Shown: positions 36,501 to 44,666 of the stretch, piece after piece
Layout of the letters: the number at the start of each line of letters is the position of its first letter
Numbering within the stretch: the stretch's first letter is position 1
Assembly (NCBI GenBank): GCA_008012315.1
Contig: SSEL01000053.1
Span: forward strand, 1-64,000
Direction: 5' to 3'
DNA: 64,000 bases
Source of the DNA: Rhodospirillaceae bacterium
GTDB taxonomy: Bacteria; Pseudomonadota; Alphaproteobacteria; Dongiales; Dongiaceae
Program-made: the position numbers and the translations under genes
Notes under the pieces: generated by a model
What the model was told of the DNA's origin: nothing
What the model saw: only the letters and a program-made list of their open reading frames with translations
The model's database searches: none

Positions 36501-38392
36501 AGGCCGCCCGCATAGAGGGCCGGGTACCGAACGCTCAGGAGCTGTACGACAAGGCCATCCGCGAGGCTCACAAATACGGGTTCGTGCACAACCAGGCGAT
36601 CGCTAACGAACTTGCCGGCCGTTTCTACGCAGAGCGCGGCTACGAGAAGATCGCGGCTGCCTATTTGCGGGCCGCGCGGGCCTGCTACCTGCGCTGGGGA
36701 GCCGACGGAAAGGTTCGACAACTCGAGGAGCTTTATCCGCACCTCAAAGTGGACAAGTCGATCCCGGATTCCACGGCGACGATAGCGACACCCGTCGAGC
36801 AGCTCGATTTGGCTACCGTAATCAGGGTCTTGGAAACAGTCTCAGGCGAGATTGTTTTCGAGAAGCTAATCAACACGCTCATGAGTTCGGCAATCGAACA
36901 CGCGGGCGCCGATCGAGGTCTCTTAATTCTTCCGCGAGGCGACAAATACCAAATTGAAGCGGAGGCCAAAACGAGCAGCAGCAACGTGAACGTGATTCTC
37001 AAACAAGCACGCGTCACGCCCGGTGATCTACCGAAGTCTATATTTCACTATGTCCTTCGAACCAAAGAGCGCGTTCTCCTGAACGATGCGTCCAGTCAGA
37101 AGTCATTCTCAGAGGACGTCTATATTCGCAGCCACTGCTCACGGTCAGTGCTCTGCCTGCCGATACTTAAGCAGACTAGGTTGATTGGGATACTGTACTT
37201 GGAGAATAAGCTTACGACCGGCGCGTTTACTCCTGCTCGAATGGCAGTCCTCACACTGCTCGCTTCCCAGGCGGCTATCTCAATAGAGAACGCCAGCCTG
37301 TACCGCGAACTCGCTGAGCGGGAGGCCAGGATCCGCCGCCTAGTGGACGCCAACATCATCGGAATAGTCTTCTGGGATGGTCGGGATCGCATAGTCGATG
37401 CCAATGATGCGTTTCTTCGTATGGTGGGACTCGACCGCAAGAATCTCGTTTCGGGCGGCGTGCATTGGATGGATCTGACGCCGACCGCCTGGTTCGAACA
37501 TCAGCCCCAATTAAAGGTGCAGGGCAGCCTGCAACCGTTCGAAACGGAACTCTTCCGGGAGGATGGCAGCCTTGTGCCAGTGTTGATTGGTGTGTCCACC
37601 TTCGAGCAAGGTGGGTACAAAGGTGTTGCATTCGTACTTGATCTGAGCGAGCGCAAGCGGGACGCCGACATGTTACGCGCATTGCAGACAGACTTGGCGC
37701 ACGCCAACCGTGTGGCAACGATGGGACAGCTTGCCGGCTCCATCGCACATGAGATGAATCAGCCGATTGGGGCGGTGCGGAATAACGCCCATGCAGCTCT
37801 ACGCTTCCTCACGGCGAATCCGCCTAACATGCCAGAAATCAGGGAGGCGCTGGAGTGTGTGGTGGGCGAAACTTACAGGGCAGGTAACATCATTGGTCGG
37901 ATCCAGGATCAGATAAAGAAGGCTCCGCCCCGTATTGAGAGTATCAATCTGAACAAGGCGATCGAAGAGGTGCTCGCGCTGGTAAGGGGGGAGCTGTCAA
38001 AGAATGGCGTATCGGTTCACGTGCGTACTGCGGAAGGACTATCTCCTGTAAAAGGAGATCGGGTTCAGCTTCAGCAAGTCATGCTTAACCTCATTCTCAA
38101 TTCCATCGAAGCGATGACGAGTGCGGACATTTCGGAGCGGAAAGTGGAGATCACGACGGAATCGCACCACACGGATGGGCTGCTCGTGGCCATAGCCGAT
38201 TCCGGACCAGGCGTCGCAGCGAATGATCTAGAGCGTGTTTTTGAATCCTTCTACACTACAAAGGCCGGTGGATTCGGGATCGGTCTCTCGATATGTCGCT
38301 CTATCATTGATGCCCATGGGGGACGCTTGTGGGCAGAAGCACATCAACCACGTGGCGCCGTCTTCAGATTCACACTGCCGACACATAACTAA
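33569..38392 (+). CDS. Trifunctional protein: Ser/Thr pseudokinase - AAA ATPase - GAF - PAS - histidine kinase
   Basis: 1607 residues from a GTG. A kinase-like domain covers about residues 15-275: the catalytic loop HKDIKPAN is at 138-145, but DFG is GFG (158-160) and no Lys is visible in the usual VAIK strand (AIALFEHP). A large STAND-type ATPase follows (Walker A GYSGIGKSAV near 339, LFLDDMQWLD). A helical repeat region runs to about 1080, then GAF (about 1095-1245), PAS (about 1255-1370) and a histidine kinase core (H-box AHEMNQP near 1394, N-box NLILNSIEAM, G-box GFGIGLSI). This layout is a known family. It probably integrates redox or ligand signals and phosphorylates the FixJ-like regulator encoded just upstream. 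Confidence 0.9.
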   Translation: MESPKGHRTSPILGLSGYVLAPLRESADFTLYRGRKHDDSSPVLAIALFEHPSPQSVRRLLHEYSLAAELDPAWAAKPLAITRHEGRTILLLKDPGGQPLDRILERDKGRPLDLTRFLSTAIGLARTLGQVHQQGLIHKDIKPANVLVDDTGNAWLTGFGIASQLPRERQSPEPPEFIAGTLAYMAPEQTGRINRSIDSRSDLYSLGMTFYEMLTGSLPFAAGDPMEWVHCHIAKQPAAPSERLGTVPGSVSALTMKLLSKTADERYQTAGGVESDLRRCLSQWEAQGRIDDFTPGARDTPDRLMIPEKLYGRDREVDTLRTAFDRIVGGGRAELVLLSGYSGIGKSAVVNELCKPLAPPRGLFASAKSDEYRRDIPHAALAQAFQSLIRRLLSQNEEDLRKSQDAFRDALGSNGLLLVDLIPELRHVIGDQPPVPELPAQEAQRRFQIVLRRFIGVFARPEHPLALFLDDMQWLDAATLDVLEDLLTQPDMKHLLLIGAYRDNEVSSTHPLARKLTAMRQAGAVVQDIVLSPLSRADLARLLVDSLRCQLERAAPLADLIHEKTSGNPFFAIQFIFTLADDRLLTFDYRSRRWVWDLARIRAKGFTDNVVELMVEKLKRLPPETQKVLQQFACMGNSADFEMLRMGYQGSVEDMHEHLWEAVRAGLIFRADNSYSFVHDRVQEAAYLLIPQELRAEAHLRIGILLAEHMRAEKREEAIFEIVNQLNRGSSFITSVEDRERVAELNLIAGRRAKLAAAYDSALKYLRAGRALLAEETWERNRQLIFSIEYLAAECELLNVTVCLAAGDPLAEVQKECENGLAFAKRVRFGLAIERCGAQLGLILTLRGLTARFGCLDHEGYSELDTERRLAKSPDLVLAEFHYWTRKLQAHFFAGDFASAVDAALQAEPLLWTSTAMFESAVYRFYGALAHAAAWDHATPEQRPSHFNALLDHHRELQAWAEVNPETFKDRVALVGAEAARIEGRVPNAQELYDKAIREAHKYGFVHNQAIANELAGRFYAERGYEKIAAAYLRAARACYLRWGADGKVRQLEELYPHLKVDKSIPDSTATIATPVEQLDLATVIRVLETVSGEIVFEKLINTLMSSAIEHAGADRGLLILPRGDKYQIEAEAKTSSSNVNVILKQARVTPGDLPKSIFHYVLRTKERVLLNDASSQKSFSEDVYIRSHCSRSVLCLPILKQTRLIGILYLENKLTTGAFTPARMAVLTLLASQAAISIENASLYRELAEREARIRRLVDANIIGIVFWDGRDRIVDANDAFLRMVGLDRKNLVSGGVHWMDLTPTAWFEHQPQLKVQGSLQPFETELFREDGSLVPVLIGVSTFEQGGYKGVAFVLDLSERKRDADMLRALQTDLAHANRVATMGQLAGSIAHEMNQPIGAVRNNAHAALRFLTANPPNMPEIREALECVVGETYRAGNIIGRIQDQIKKAPPRIESINLNKAIEEVLALVRGELSKNGVSVHVRTAEGLSPVKGDRVQLQQVMLNLILNSIEAMTSADISERKVEITTESHHTDGLLVAIADSGPGVAANDLERVFESFYTTKAGGFGIGLSICRSIIDAHGGRLWAEAHQPRGAVFRFTLPTHN

Positions 38393-38641
38393 GCCAAAGT
38401 TCAGCCCGCCCAACAATCAGGCAATCGTTCTAGTCACCCTCGCTTCGTAGGTCGGGGTCGTGTGGGGCAATAATTGCATCGACCTAAACCTTGGTGCAAT
38501 GGAGGCCAACCTGTGATCTTACGTAGGTCGTAAGCGCATTAGGCCACGGTTCCAGTCATCAGCTCGCCGTGTAGCCCGCTTGACAAATGGGCCAGATCGG
38601 CCGGACCATCTATTAAGTCTTTGCGTAAAGGAGGTTGAAAA

Positions 38642-39193
38642 ATGGCAACCAACCTGACTGATAATGGCTTAGCGACGAGCGAGATGATTTTGGATGGCGA
38701 CTTCGACGAAATCGACTTCCGAGGAGAAATCGTCGACGGGCACCTCGTCGCAAAAGGAATTCTCGCAAACCAAGCAGAAATGGATTCTATCCCAGTAGGG
38801 ATATACGTTCTCGAAAAGGATGCCACCGTCGTCAAGTGCAACAAAGCTGCAATCGCGGGGTGGGGACGCACGCCGTCTCTGGGAACGTCGGAAAAATTTT
38901 GCGGGTCGCACCTTCTTCGTTACCCCTCGGGAGAAGTGATGCCGCACGAACTCGCACCACCTTCCGTGGTGATTAACAACGGCGCCACCGTGCGGAACGC
39001 CGATGTGATTTGCGAGCAGCCCAATGGTAATCGTCTTCTGGCGCTCGTTAATGTCTTTCCAATTCGTAACAACGAGGACGAAGTGATCGGAGCCGTCAAC
39101 ATTTTTCGTCACAATACCAGCAAGACTGTTCCTGGCTTACTCTACGAATCTGCAAGTAGTTCCAGCTCCAAGATCGGGGAGGGAGAGCAGTAA
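38642..39193 (+). CDS. PAS-domain protein
   Basis: 183 residues; AAAGGAGG six bases upstream sets the start. A single PAS domain spans about residues 45-160 (MDSIPVGIYVLEKDATVVKCNKAA and the closing strand EVIGAVNIFRH). The N-terminus is acidic and unrelated to any domain I know; the C-terminus is a Ser-rich tail. There is no output domain, so it may bind another sensor. It follows the hybrid kinase gene at 250 bp. Confidence 0.75.
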   Translation: MATNLTDNGLATSEMILDGDFDEIDFRGEIVDGHLVAKGILANQAEMDSIPVGIYVLEKDATVVKCNKAAIAGWGRTPSLGTSEKFCGSHLLRYPSGEVMPHELAPPSVVINNGATVRNADVICEQPNGNRLLALVNVFPIRNNEDEVIGAVNIFRHNTSKTVPGLLYESASSSSSKIGEGEQ

Positions 39194-39368
39194 GGCGCCG
39201 CCTCGCCGCTTCGGGCTAGACTAGCACCTTGATCGGTCGCTTCTCGGAGAGTGGATCACGAACCCAATATGTTATGTCCGCCGCAATCCGGCTGACGACG
39301 TTTAAGGCTCCGAAAATTACTACGTGCGCCAACTAGGCCGCGCTACACTTTTTGCGGTTGGGCTATTC

Positions 39369-39971
39369 ATGCAATCGAACGAGCGACGTGAACGGGAGCG
39401 TGAGATGCGTGCCGCTGGGCGGCTGCCCCCAGGACAGTCGTTGACGCTCAAGTGGCCGGTGCTCCATGTGGGCTCGGTGCCGCTCTTTAACCCCAGCACA
39501 TGGGATTTTCGCGTGTTCGGCCTAGTCGAGGAGCAACTGCGGCTTTCGTGGGAGGAGTTCTCCAATCTGCCGCAGAGCGAAGTATGTGCGGACATGCACT
39601 GCGTCGAGCGCTGGAGTCGGTTTGACAATCATTGGGGAGGATTGCTTGCCACCGAATTGATGAAGCGGGTGAAGTTGCGGCCGGAGGCGCAACATGTGAT
39701 GGTCCATGGCGAGAATAACTACACAGCAAACCTGCCAATCTCCGATTTTCTGCGCCCGACGACGATTCTCGCCCTGCGGCATGACGGCGAACCCCTCACG
39801 GCTGAGCATGGCTATCCGCTGCGCCTCGTGGTGCCAAGCCTCTATGCGTATAAGAGCGTGAAGTGGGTGCGCGCGATCCAATTGTTGGATCGCGAAACGC
39901 CGGGCTTATGGGAATACAACGGATATCACATTTACGGCGATCCGTTCAAAGAGCAACGCTCAGCGAACTGA
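39369..39971 (+). CDS. Molybdopterin-dependent oxidoreductase, sulfite oxidase fold
   Basis: 200 residues from the ATG at 39369; a GTG at 39324 in frame would add 15 residues, and neither has a good ribosome site. The Mo ligand cysteine is in ADMHCVERWS (about residue 77). WGGL, GYPLRLVVP and the tryptophan-rich end GLWEYNGYHIYGDPF match small bacterial SUOX-fold proteins. No Tat or Sec signal is visible, so unlike MsrP or SorA it would stay in the cytoplasm. The substrate is unknown. Confidence 0.8.
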   Translation: MQSNERREREREMRAAGRLPPGQSLTLKWPVLHVGSVPLFNPSTWDFRVFGLVEEQLRLSWEEFSNLPQSEVCADMHCVERWSRFDNHWGGLLATELMKRVKLRPEAQHVMVHGENNYTANLPISDFLRPTTILALRHDGEPLTAEHGYPLRLVVPSLYAYKSVKWVRAIQLLDRETPGLWEYNGYHIYGDPFKEQRSAN

Positions 39972-40401
39972 ACATCAGGACGCCGGCAGAAGCCTAAGTC
40001 AGCCGAGCCATTGGGATGAACACCTCCGAGCCTCGTGACTGGCGGCGTCGACAACGCCCTGGCTGGATCCGCTCGCCGTTGACTTCCCCCCGCAGCACGA
40101 GTCTATCCTGCTGTTCGATGGAAACGTAGAACGCGTGATGTCGACAGGGATGGCCTTCCCAAGCGGATTATGGGCGACATCCATAGCTGGGCGCTTTACT
40201 CAGAAGCGGACAACCGCCACGTGGCATTGCTAATCCTGTACCCGAGTCAACGTCCATAAGGCCGGGCCGCTTTCGAGCACGCATAGGCGCAAAACGCGGC
40301 TTTCCATAGTGACCAAGCTCTGGTCCGAAGAAAATTCTTCCCGCGCGTCTGGAAGCCGGGACATCGCAGGATTGTCGCCGACCACGGCCGTGAGGCCCCT
40401 A
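39972..40401. other. Intergenic, no supported gene
   Basis: About 430 bp between convergent genes (Mo-oxidoreductase + and CHRD -). Only short open frames are present and no structure stands out. Confidence 0.4.
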
Positions 40402-40824
40402 CTACTTTGACATCTGGCCGCGAATTTCACCGTTCGGGTTTTCGTTGGTATGGATATTGACGTAGACGTTCCCGGCCTGAAAGTCGGCGATCTGATCATC
40501 GGAAAGCTTGGCCATACCCTCAATCGGACTGTCAAGAGGCGCCATTATCGGGATGAGCACCCCCGCGTTTTTGCCCACACCAGCGGGGCCATGGAAATGC
40601 CCCGCCGTTGCCGGACCCGAAAGACCCGCGTACTCCACCTTGTAACTCAACATCTTGAGATCGGTGTCAATGGTGGCCGTTGCGCTTCCGGTGCCTGCGG
40701 TTTTGTTCGGCGGCACTTCGGCAGCACTGCTGAGGGTCGCATGATAGGTAATGGTATCAGCGCCCGCCGCGGCGGGCATCAAGCTAATGGCAAATGCAGT
40801 TAGGAGCAGAGCGGAGCGGAACAT
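40402..40824 (-). CDS. CHRD-domain secreted protein
   Basis: 140 residues from MFRSALLLTAF, with AGGGAGA eight bases upstream. A Sec signal peptide ends near residue 22 (AAAGA-DT). The rest is one CHRD domain: YHATLSSAAEVPP, then GHFHGPAGVG near residue 80, and a closing VNIHTNENPNGEIRGQ. CHRD proteins are beta-sheet extracytoplasmic proteins of unclear role. It is followed upstream by the cytochrome P460 gene on the same strand. Confidence 0.88.
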   Translation of the reverse strand: MFRSALLLTAFAISLMPAAAGADTITYHATLSSAAEVPPNKTAGTGSATATIDTDLKMLSYKVEYAGLSGPATAGHFHGPAGVGKNAGVLIPIMAPLDSPIEGMAKLSDDQIADFQAGNVYVNIHTNENPNGEIRGQMSK

Positions 40825-40972
40825 TATCACATCTCCCTGAAGTAGAGGCGGTCATTCATTATCGCCACGTCAAAAAAATCAAGGGTCCTGGGGACGTGTC
40901 GATACCAGGCGGTTGCGTTGCCCGAGGTAGCTGAGCGCGAAAATCGCCGGGATGCTCGGACGAAGACCAACC

Positions 40973-41608
40973 TCACTTGTGGTATTTCTGGGCGATTTCG
41001 TCGAGCGATGGGTAAAACTGGGTCCAGACATCGTCTTTTTTGGCGCTGGCAATGTGGCAGAAGGCACATTCCTCTTTTGGCTTGACAGATGCTGTTTTTG
41101 CTTTCGGTTCGTAGTGGTGAAAGTTGTAGTAGCCCCAGCCACCGGTGGCTGCGTAGCGCTTGGAATCCTTCACCGTCACGTCGGCGCCATTAAAGGCGCC
41201 TGGAAAATACCCGCGACCCGACGGCTCGGTCCTTGAACCGTCTGGTTCTTCGCCTTTGACCGTGAGCTGCAATTCCTTGAAGAAGATCGTTCCTTCAGGG
41301 AATTCTCCGGTCTTCTCGTAGATCGCAAATGATCCGGGCTCGATATAGACGTTGTGGAATTCCGGAAAGTTCGCCTGGCCGCCGTTAAGTCCATTAGGCG
41401 TGAGCGGCGAGCCCACATAGACCCAGTGACGCCAATTTTTTGGCAGAATTAGATCGCCGTTTGCGGTGTATTCGGGAAGATACCGCTGGGGCGCCGCGCT
41501 CTCACTGTTCGTCGACTGGGCTTGACTTGCCGTGGAGTCGATGAACGCGGCGCCCGCGAGTACGCCGCCGGTTAGTGCGAGAAAGGTAAACATCGCTTTT
41601 CTATTCAT
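40973..41608 (-). CDS. Cytochrome P460 family protein
   Basis: 211 residues. A signal peptide covers residues 1-30. The P460 fold reads LPKNWRHWVYVGSPLTPNGLNGG, then EGTIFFKELQL, whose lysine sits where family members cross-link the haem. One CxxCH (CAFCH, residues 181-185) binds a c-type haem. Characterised P460 cytochromes oxidise hydroxylamine and NO in the periplasm. GAGGACAG precedes the ATG. Together with the NsrR-linked cluster 3 kb away it adds to a reactive-nitrogen theme, though the two are separated by an integrase scar. Confidence 0.88.
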   Translation of the reverse strand: MNRKAMFTFLALTGGVLAGAAFIDSTASQAQSTNSESAAPQRYLPEYTANGDLILPKNWRHWVYVGSPLTPNGLNGGQANFPEFHNVYIEPGSFAIYEKTGEFPEGTIFFKELQLTVKGEEPDGSRTEPSGRGYFPGAFNGADVTVKDSKRYAATGGWGYYNFHHYEPKAKTASVKPKEECAFCHIASAKKDDVWTQFYPSLDEIAQKYHK

Positions 41609-42026
41609 ACTGTCCTCGGCTCGTCATTTGTGTTGGAAGGACCATGTCGATCCAATGGACACCGCGCCATCGTTAACTTTAGGGCGTGACCATATGCTGT
41701 CCCCAACAAGCGATCCGGAGCTCCGCAATTGGTGTTCAGTGCTCCGAAGATCAAATATCCATTCCCTGTGCGGGCCGCAGCGTGGTCTGCACTCATCGAT
41801 TGCTGACGTACCGGTCTGGCAGGGCCAGAATTAGGCATCCAACCGAGGAACAGCGGGGCACAGCGCGAGTGGGACGTATTAGAAGCAATAAGCGACCTGG
41901 CATGGCGGGCGTGTGAGCCTCGAAGTTGCATCGCTGCCTAATCTGCCGTAACTCGCTACCATCGAGCTCGCCCCAATCTGTGGCTGGCCTAACCCCGGCG
42001 CGCTACCTAAGATGTGACAGGCCCAG

Positions 42027-42119
42027 CAGGATTCAGGCAACTCTTGGTCCGGTAGCCCGAGCGCCAGCGAAAACGTGAGCAACCCACCAGGATTCAGGAC
42101 ACTCTTGGTCCGGCAGCCG
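42027..42119 (+). repeat. Imperfect pair of 32-bp direct repeats
   Basis: CAGGATTCAGG, then ACTCTTGGTCCGG(T/C)AGCC, occurs at 42027-42058 and again at 42088-42119 with a 61-bp period. Four or so bases differ. No gene overlaps. Origin unknown; it may be accessory integrase-arm DNA or a local duplication. Confidence 0.5.
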
Positions 42120-42270
42120 GTGCGGCACAGTTCGAATACAGCGACTTGCGGCACGAAGTGAGGCGAACTCACGCGGCGATGTGCAAGCCCGCGTGCGCTG
42201 ATCAGGTGGTTATTGGAATTCGCTTCCGCGCCATAGCCGATAACGGCCTCAGATCTCAATCCTAGGCAAG

Positions 42271-42304
42271 CGAAACCGTCTGTGGTTTCTGGCCCGTGAT
42301 TTGA
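42271..42304 (+). repeat. Dispersed repeat, right copy, with internal stem-loop
   Basis: It contains GAAACC-GTCTGT-GGTTTC, a perfect 6-bp stem. It matches 31230-31262. It lies 86 bp beyond the integrase remnant, a position that could be an attachment site. Confidence 0.5.
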
Positions 42305-42993
42305 ACTTCGAACTCGCTGGTCGTGAGGTGTTATCTCACGCAGTTCTGCGTCGCGCTTTGATCTCGAGGCGAATTCTTTGCGGTTTCGCTCATCTCTGTG
42401 GTCCAAGTATCAATTCCCGCGCCGAGGACATTCCCTTCATCAACAAGTCTACCCGGATTTGGGCAAGCTCGATCCGTCGCGGCATATACGCAGCGCGATT
42501 ATAGACGCTTTCAACTTTGTCCTTTGGTACGTGCGCAAGCATCAAGTCGATGATGCCGCGAAAAGGTCGAGCGCCAGCCGTGCGGGACCTGCCGGCCGTG
42601 ATATCCTCCAGCGCTTGACGAGAAAGCGGCACCCAAAATTCCCGTGTCTCATGTTGCTTGTGCTGCTTCTTCAATTTCATGCGTTCTGGCGGCACGCGCC
42701 AAATTGGATCAGCATTGTCGGGTAGCTCAGTCCAGGACGTGCCGCGTAGTACCCCCGGCCGTACAACGGTTAATGCGAGCAATCGCAGGGCCAGCTTTGT
42801 GACTGGGTGAGCCGGCGTGGCCTCGGCAGTCCGCAAGACAGTTCACGCAACTTTCAAGTGTGTCACGGCCGGCTGGCGAGATTTGATCAGTACCGGTGTT
42901 CTCTCCTGAGCGGGGTCGCGCTCCATTTTCAGCAGCTTGCGAGCTTTATCTCGAGCCTCGCGGGCATCAGCCAGGCCTAGGTTGAATCGACAT

Positions 42994-43763
42994 TCATTGC
43001 ATCCAGATCATTGCGGCGGCGAGTTGCAGGAAGCTGAGGAAATATGTGGCTCGTCGGTCGAAGCGAGTTGCGATGCGTCGGAAGTGCTTGAGCTTGTTGA
43101 AACACCTTTCGATGGTGTTTCGGACCTTGTAGGCCTCGAAGTCGTAGGGGATCAGCTGCTTTCGGGTGGGATTGCAGGGGATCACCGCTTCGGCGCCGAT
43201 GTCGGCGATCAAGCCTCGCAAGGCATTGGAATCATATGCCTTGTCTGCAAGCACGCGGCGCGGTGAAAGCCCCTCAAGCAAGGCGGGGGCGATTGGGGCA
43301 TCGCCGCGCTGGCCGGGCGTAAGAAGAAGCCTGAGCGGTCGGCCGAGGCCATCTACTGCCATGTGGATCTTGGTCGTCAGTCCTCCTCTGGAACGCCCCA
43401 AAGCCTGGTCCCCCCTTTTTGGCCGCTGCCCTTTCCGGTGGCTGCCTGCTGATGGGCGCGCACGAGGCTCGAATCAAGACTGACGTAGTCATTGTCGGGA
43501 TCGTCGATGAGGTGGGCGAAGACATGCTCCCATACGCCCGCCTTCGCCTACCGCGTGAAGCGCTTGTGGGCGGTCTTCCATTTACCGTAACGCTCGGGCA
43601 GGTCGTGCCAGTGCGCGCCCGAACGCAGCACCCACAGCACGCCGTTGACGAAATTGAGATTGTCGGCGCCTGAGCGGCCCGGATCATCGGGCTTGCCGGG
43701 CAACAAATCACTGATCTCGTGCCATTGGTCGGCAGTCAGTTCGTAGCGCTTCGGCTTTGCCAT
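42994..43763 (-). pseudogene. IS5/IS427-type transposase, two frames, with an amber codon
   Basis: Frame A begins MAKPKRYELTADQWHEISDLLPG at 43763. At 43550-43548 a TAG replaces the expected Trp after WKTAHKRFTR, and the conserved reading continues with AKAGVWEHVFAHLIDD. At 43420-43410 the run AAAAAGGGGGG allows a -1 shift into frame B (QALGRSRGGLTTKIH, ending AAAMIWMQ at 42994). Frame B has the DDE-family segments VLADKAYDSNALR and RNTIERCFNKLKHFRR. The -1 shift is normal for the group; the amber codon makes this copy inactive unless suppressed. Confidence 0.8.
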
Positions 43764-43801
43764 CATGGGGCTCCAGATCAGCGAATCTGGAGCCCCATGA
43801 T
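43762..43801 (-). promoter_or_regulatory. Perfect hairpin enclosing the transposase start
   Basis: Arms of 17 bp (43762-43778 and 43785-43801) with a 6-base loop. On the mRNA the 3' arm ATCTGGAGCCCCATGAT contains both GGAG and the start codon. Transcripts entering from outside the IS would fold and hide the start. Confidence 0.7.
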
Positions 43802-44189
43802 ACATACATCACGACAAAACTGAATCCTGAATGTCGATTGGTCCTAGGGCAGGGTAAGCATCCAGCGAGAACTTTCTCTTTCCCCAATCTTATAACGGGG
43901 CCGCCAATATTTGCCGCCGGTGGGAGTGACATAAACGTACAGGCCCCGCCCGTCGTTCAATTTGTAAGGTTCTCGCGCGGCTTGGCAGTTTAGATTTTCA
44001 GGTCTGTCAGCAAGGCGATTCTCTCCATACCCGCTTTTTGCCGGTAGGATACCCACTTTATACCCGCTTCTGCGCGCGCTTGCTGGGAACGGGGTGGGAC
44101 AACCTGAGAAGAGTTTTTGGCTAAATGCCTTGAAAATCAAGGATTTTGCGACTGACTGAGATCGTCTGAAACAAGTGGTTGGCGGACCG

Positions 44190-44230
44190 CGACCGATAGT
44201 GATGAGCACTATGTTTACGCCATTGCACTC
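44190..44230 (+). pseudogene. Tiny PIN-toxin-like fragment at the IS3 remnant edge
   Basis: ACCGATAG-T-GATGAGCACTATGTTT reads TDSDEHYVYAIAL. It is nearly identical to the last codons of the recombinase frame at 56832-56870. DxDDEHYVxAIAL is a segment of VapC-like PIN proteins. The IS3 remnant begins directly after it (TGAACTG). Only this short piece remains. Confidence 0.45.
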
Positions 44231-44291
44231 TGAACTGATGGGGAGGACACTTTTCCCCCGAAAAAACACCAAAATAGCAGAAGACTACCGC

Positions 44292-44666
44292 CTACTCACC
44301 GCCAGGCTGAAGCAGCAGAAGAAACAGCGCAGCCTGCGGTCCGAGGTGCTGATCTTGCGCGATCCAATATTCCTCGAGTGGATGGGCAGAGGTAGAGTCC
44401 TTCCAATATTTGGCTGCTTGTCTTGCGATCTCGGCGGGGGTGCGCCCACCCAGTTTCGAGTGTGGCCTGACCGTGTTGTAATCGTGCTGCCATTCGGCCA
44501 GTTCCGCCAGTGTATGGGCCAGTGTTGTGAACAGCGTTTCGTTCAGACATTCGTCGCGCAACTTGCCGTTGAAGCACTCGATGAACGCATACTGGGTCGG
44601 CTTGCCGGCGGCAGTATCGCCCACGGTCATGCTGGCATGGCTGTCAACGGCAGAGCTGCGCGTCAT
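44292..44666 (-). pseudogene. IS3-family transposase OrfB, C-terminal fragment
   Basis: GKPTQYAFIECFNGKLRDEC, then LAEWQHDYNTVRPHSKLGGRTPAE, is the C-terminal part of the IS3 OrfB integrase core (the last catalytic Glu lies in FIECFNG). Homology begins abruptly at about 44612, so the first two catalytic Asp residues are missing. Beyond that point the cytochrome c gene begins. It marks the left edge of the nitric-oxide module. Confidence 0.75.

Larger units (their letters stand above)
41609..42389. other. Intergenic, repeat-bearing, no supported gene
   Basis: About 780 bp with no convincing gene on either strand. It contains an imperfect pair of 32-bp repeats (42027-42119) and the right copy of the dispersed repeat (42271-42304). 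It borders the C-terminal end of the integrase remnant and is probably the edge of an integrated element. Confidence 0.5.
42977..43847 (-). mobile_element. IS5-family element, IS427-like group
   Basis: The ends CTAGG-TTG-AATCGACATTCA (42977-42996) and, inverted, CTAGG-ACC-AATCGACATTCA (43847-43828) agree at 17 of 20 positions. CTAG at both sides is the duplicated target. The 870-bp length, the two-frame transposase with an A5G6 slippery run, and the CTAG target fit the IS427 group. It is inserted in the integrase remnant. Confidence 0.8.
42390..44030 (-). pseudogene. P4-type (DUF4102) integrase, multiply broken and split by an IS
   Basis: The N-terminal arm-binding domain is at 43850-44030. 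LTDLKI is followed by a stop, then TAKPRE; after a frame change comes PYKLNDGRGLYVYVTPTGGK and, after another, SLDAYPA. The reading resumes across the IS at 42976 with LGLADAREARDKARKLL and DPAQER. A stop follows, then the frame to 42836, which holds TVVRPGVLRGTSW. It jumps straight to the C-terminal IDLMLAHVPKDKVES. The catalytic centre between them is deleted. Removing the IS with one CTAG restores the junction (YPALGLADA). Confidence 0.8.

Noticed and set aside
42027-42119. Possible CRISPR repeats
   Set aside because: Only two imperfect copies, with about 30 bp between them and no cas genes; called a plain repeat.
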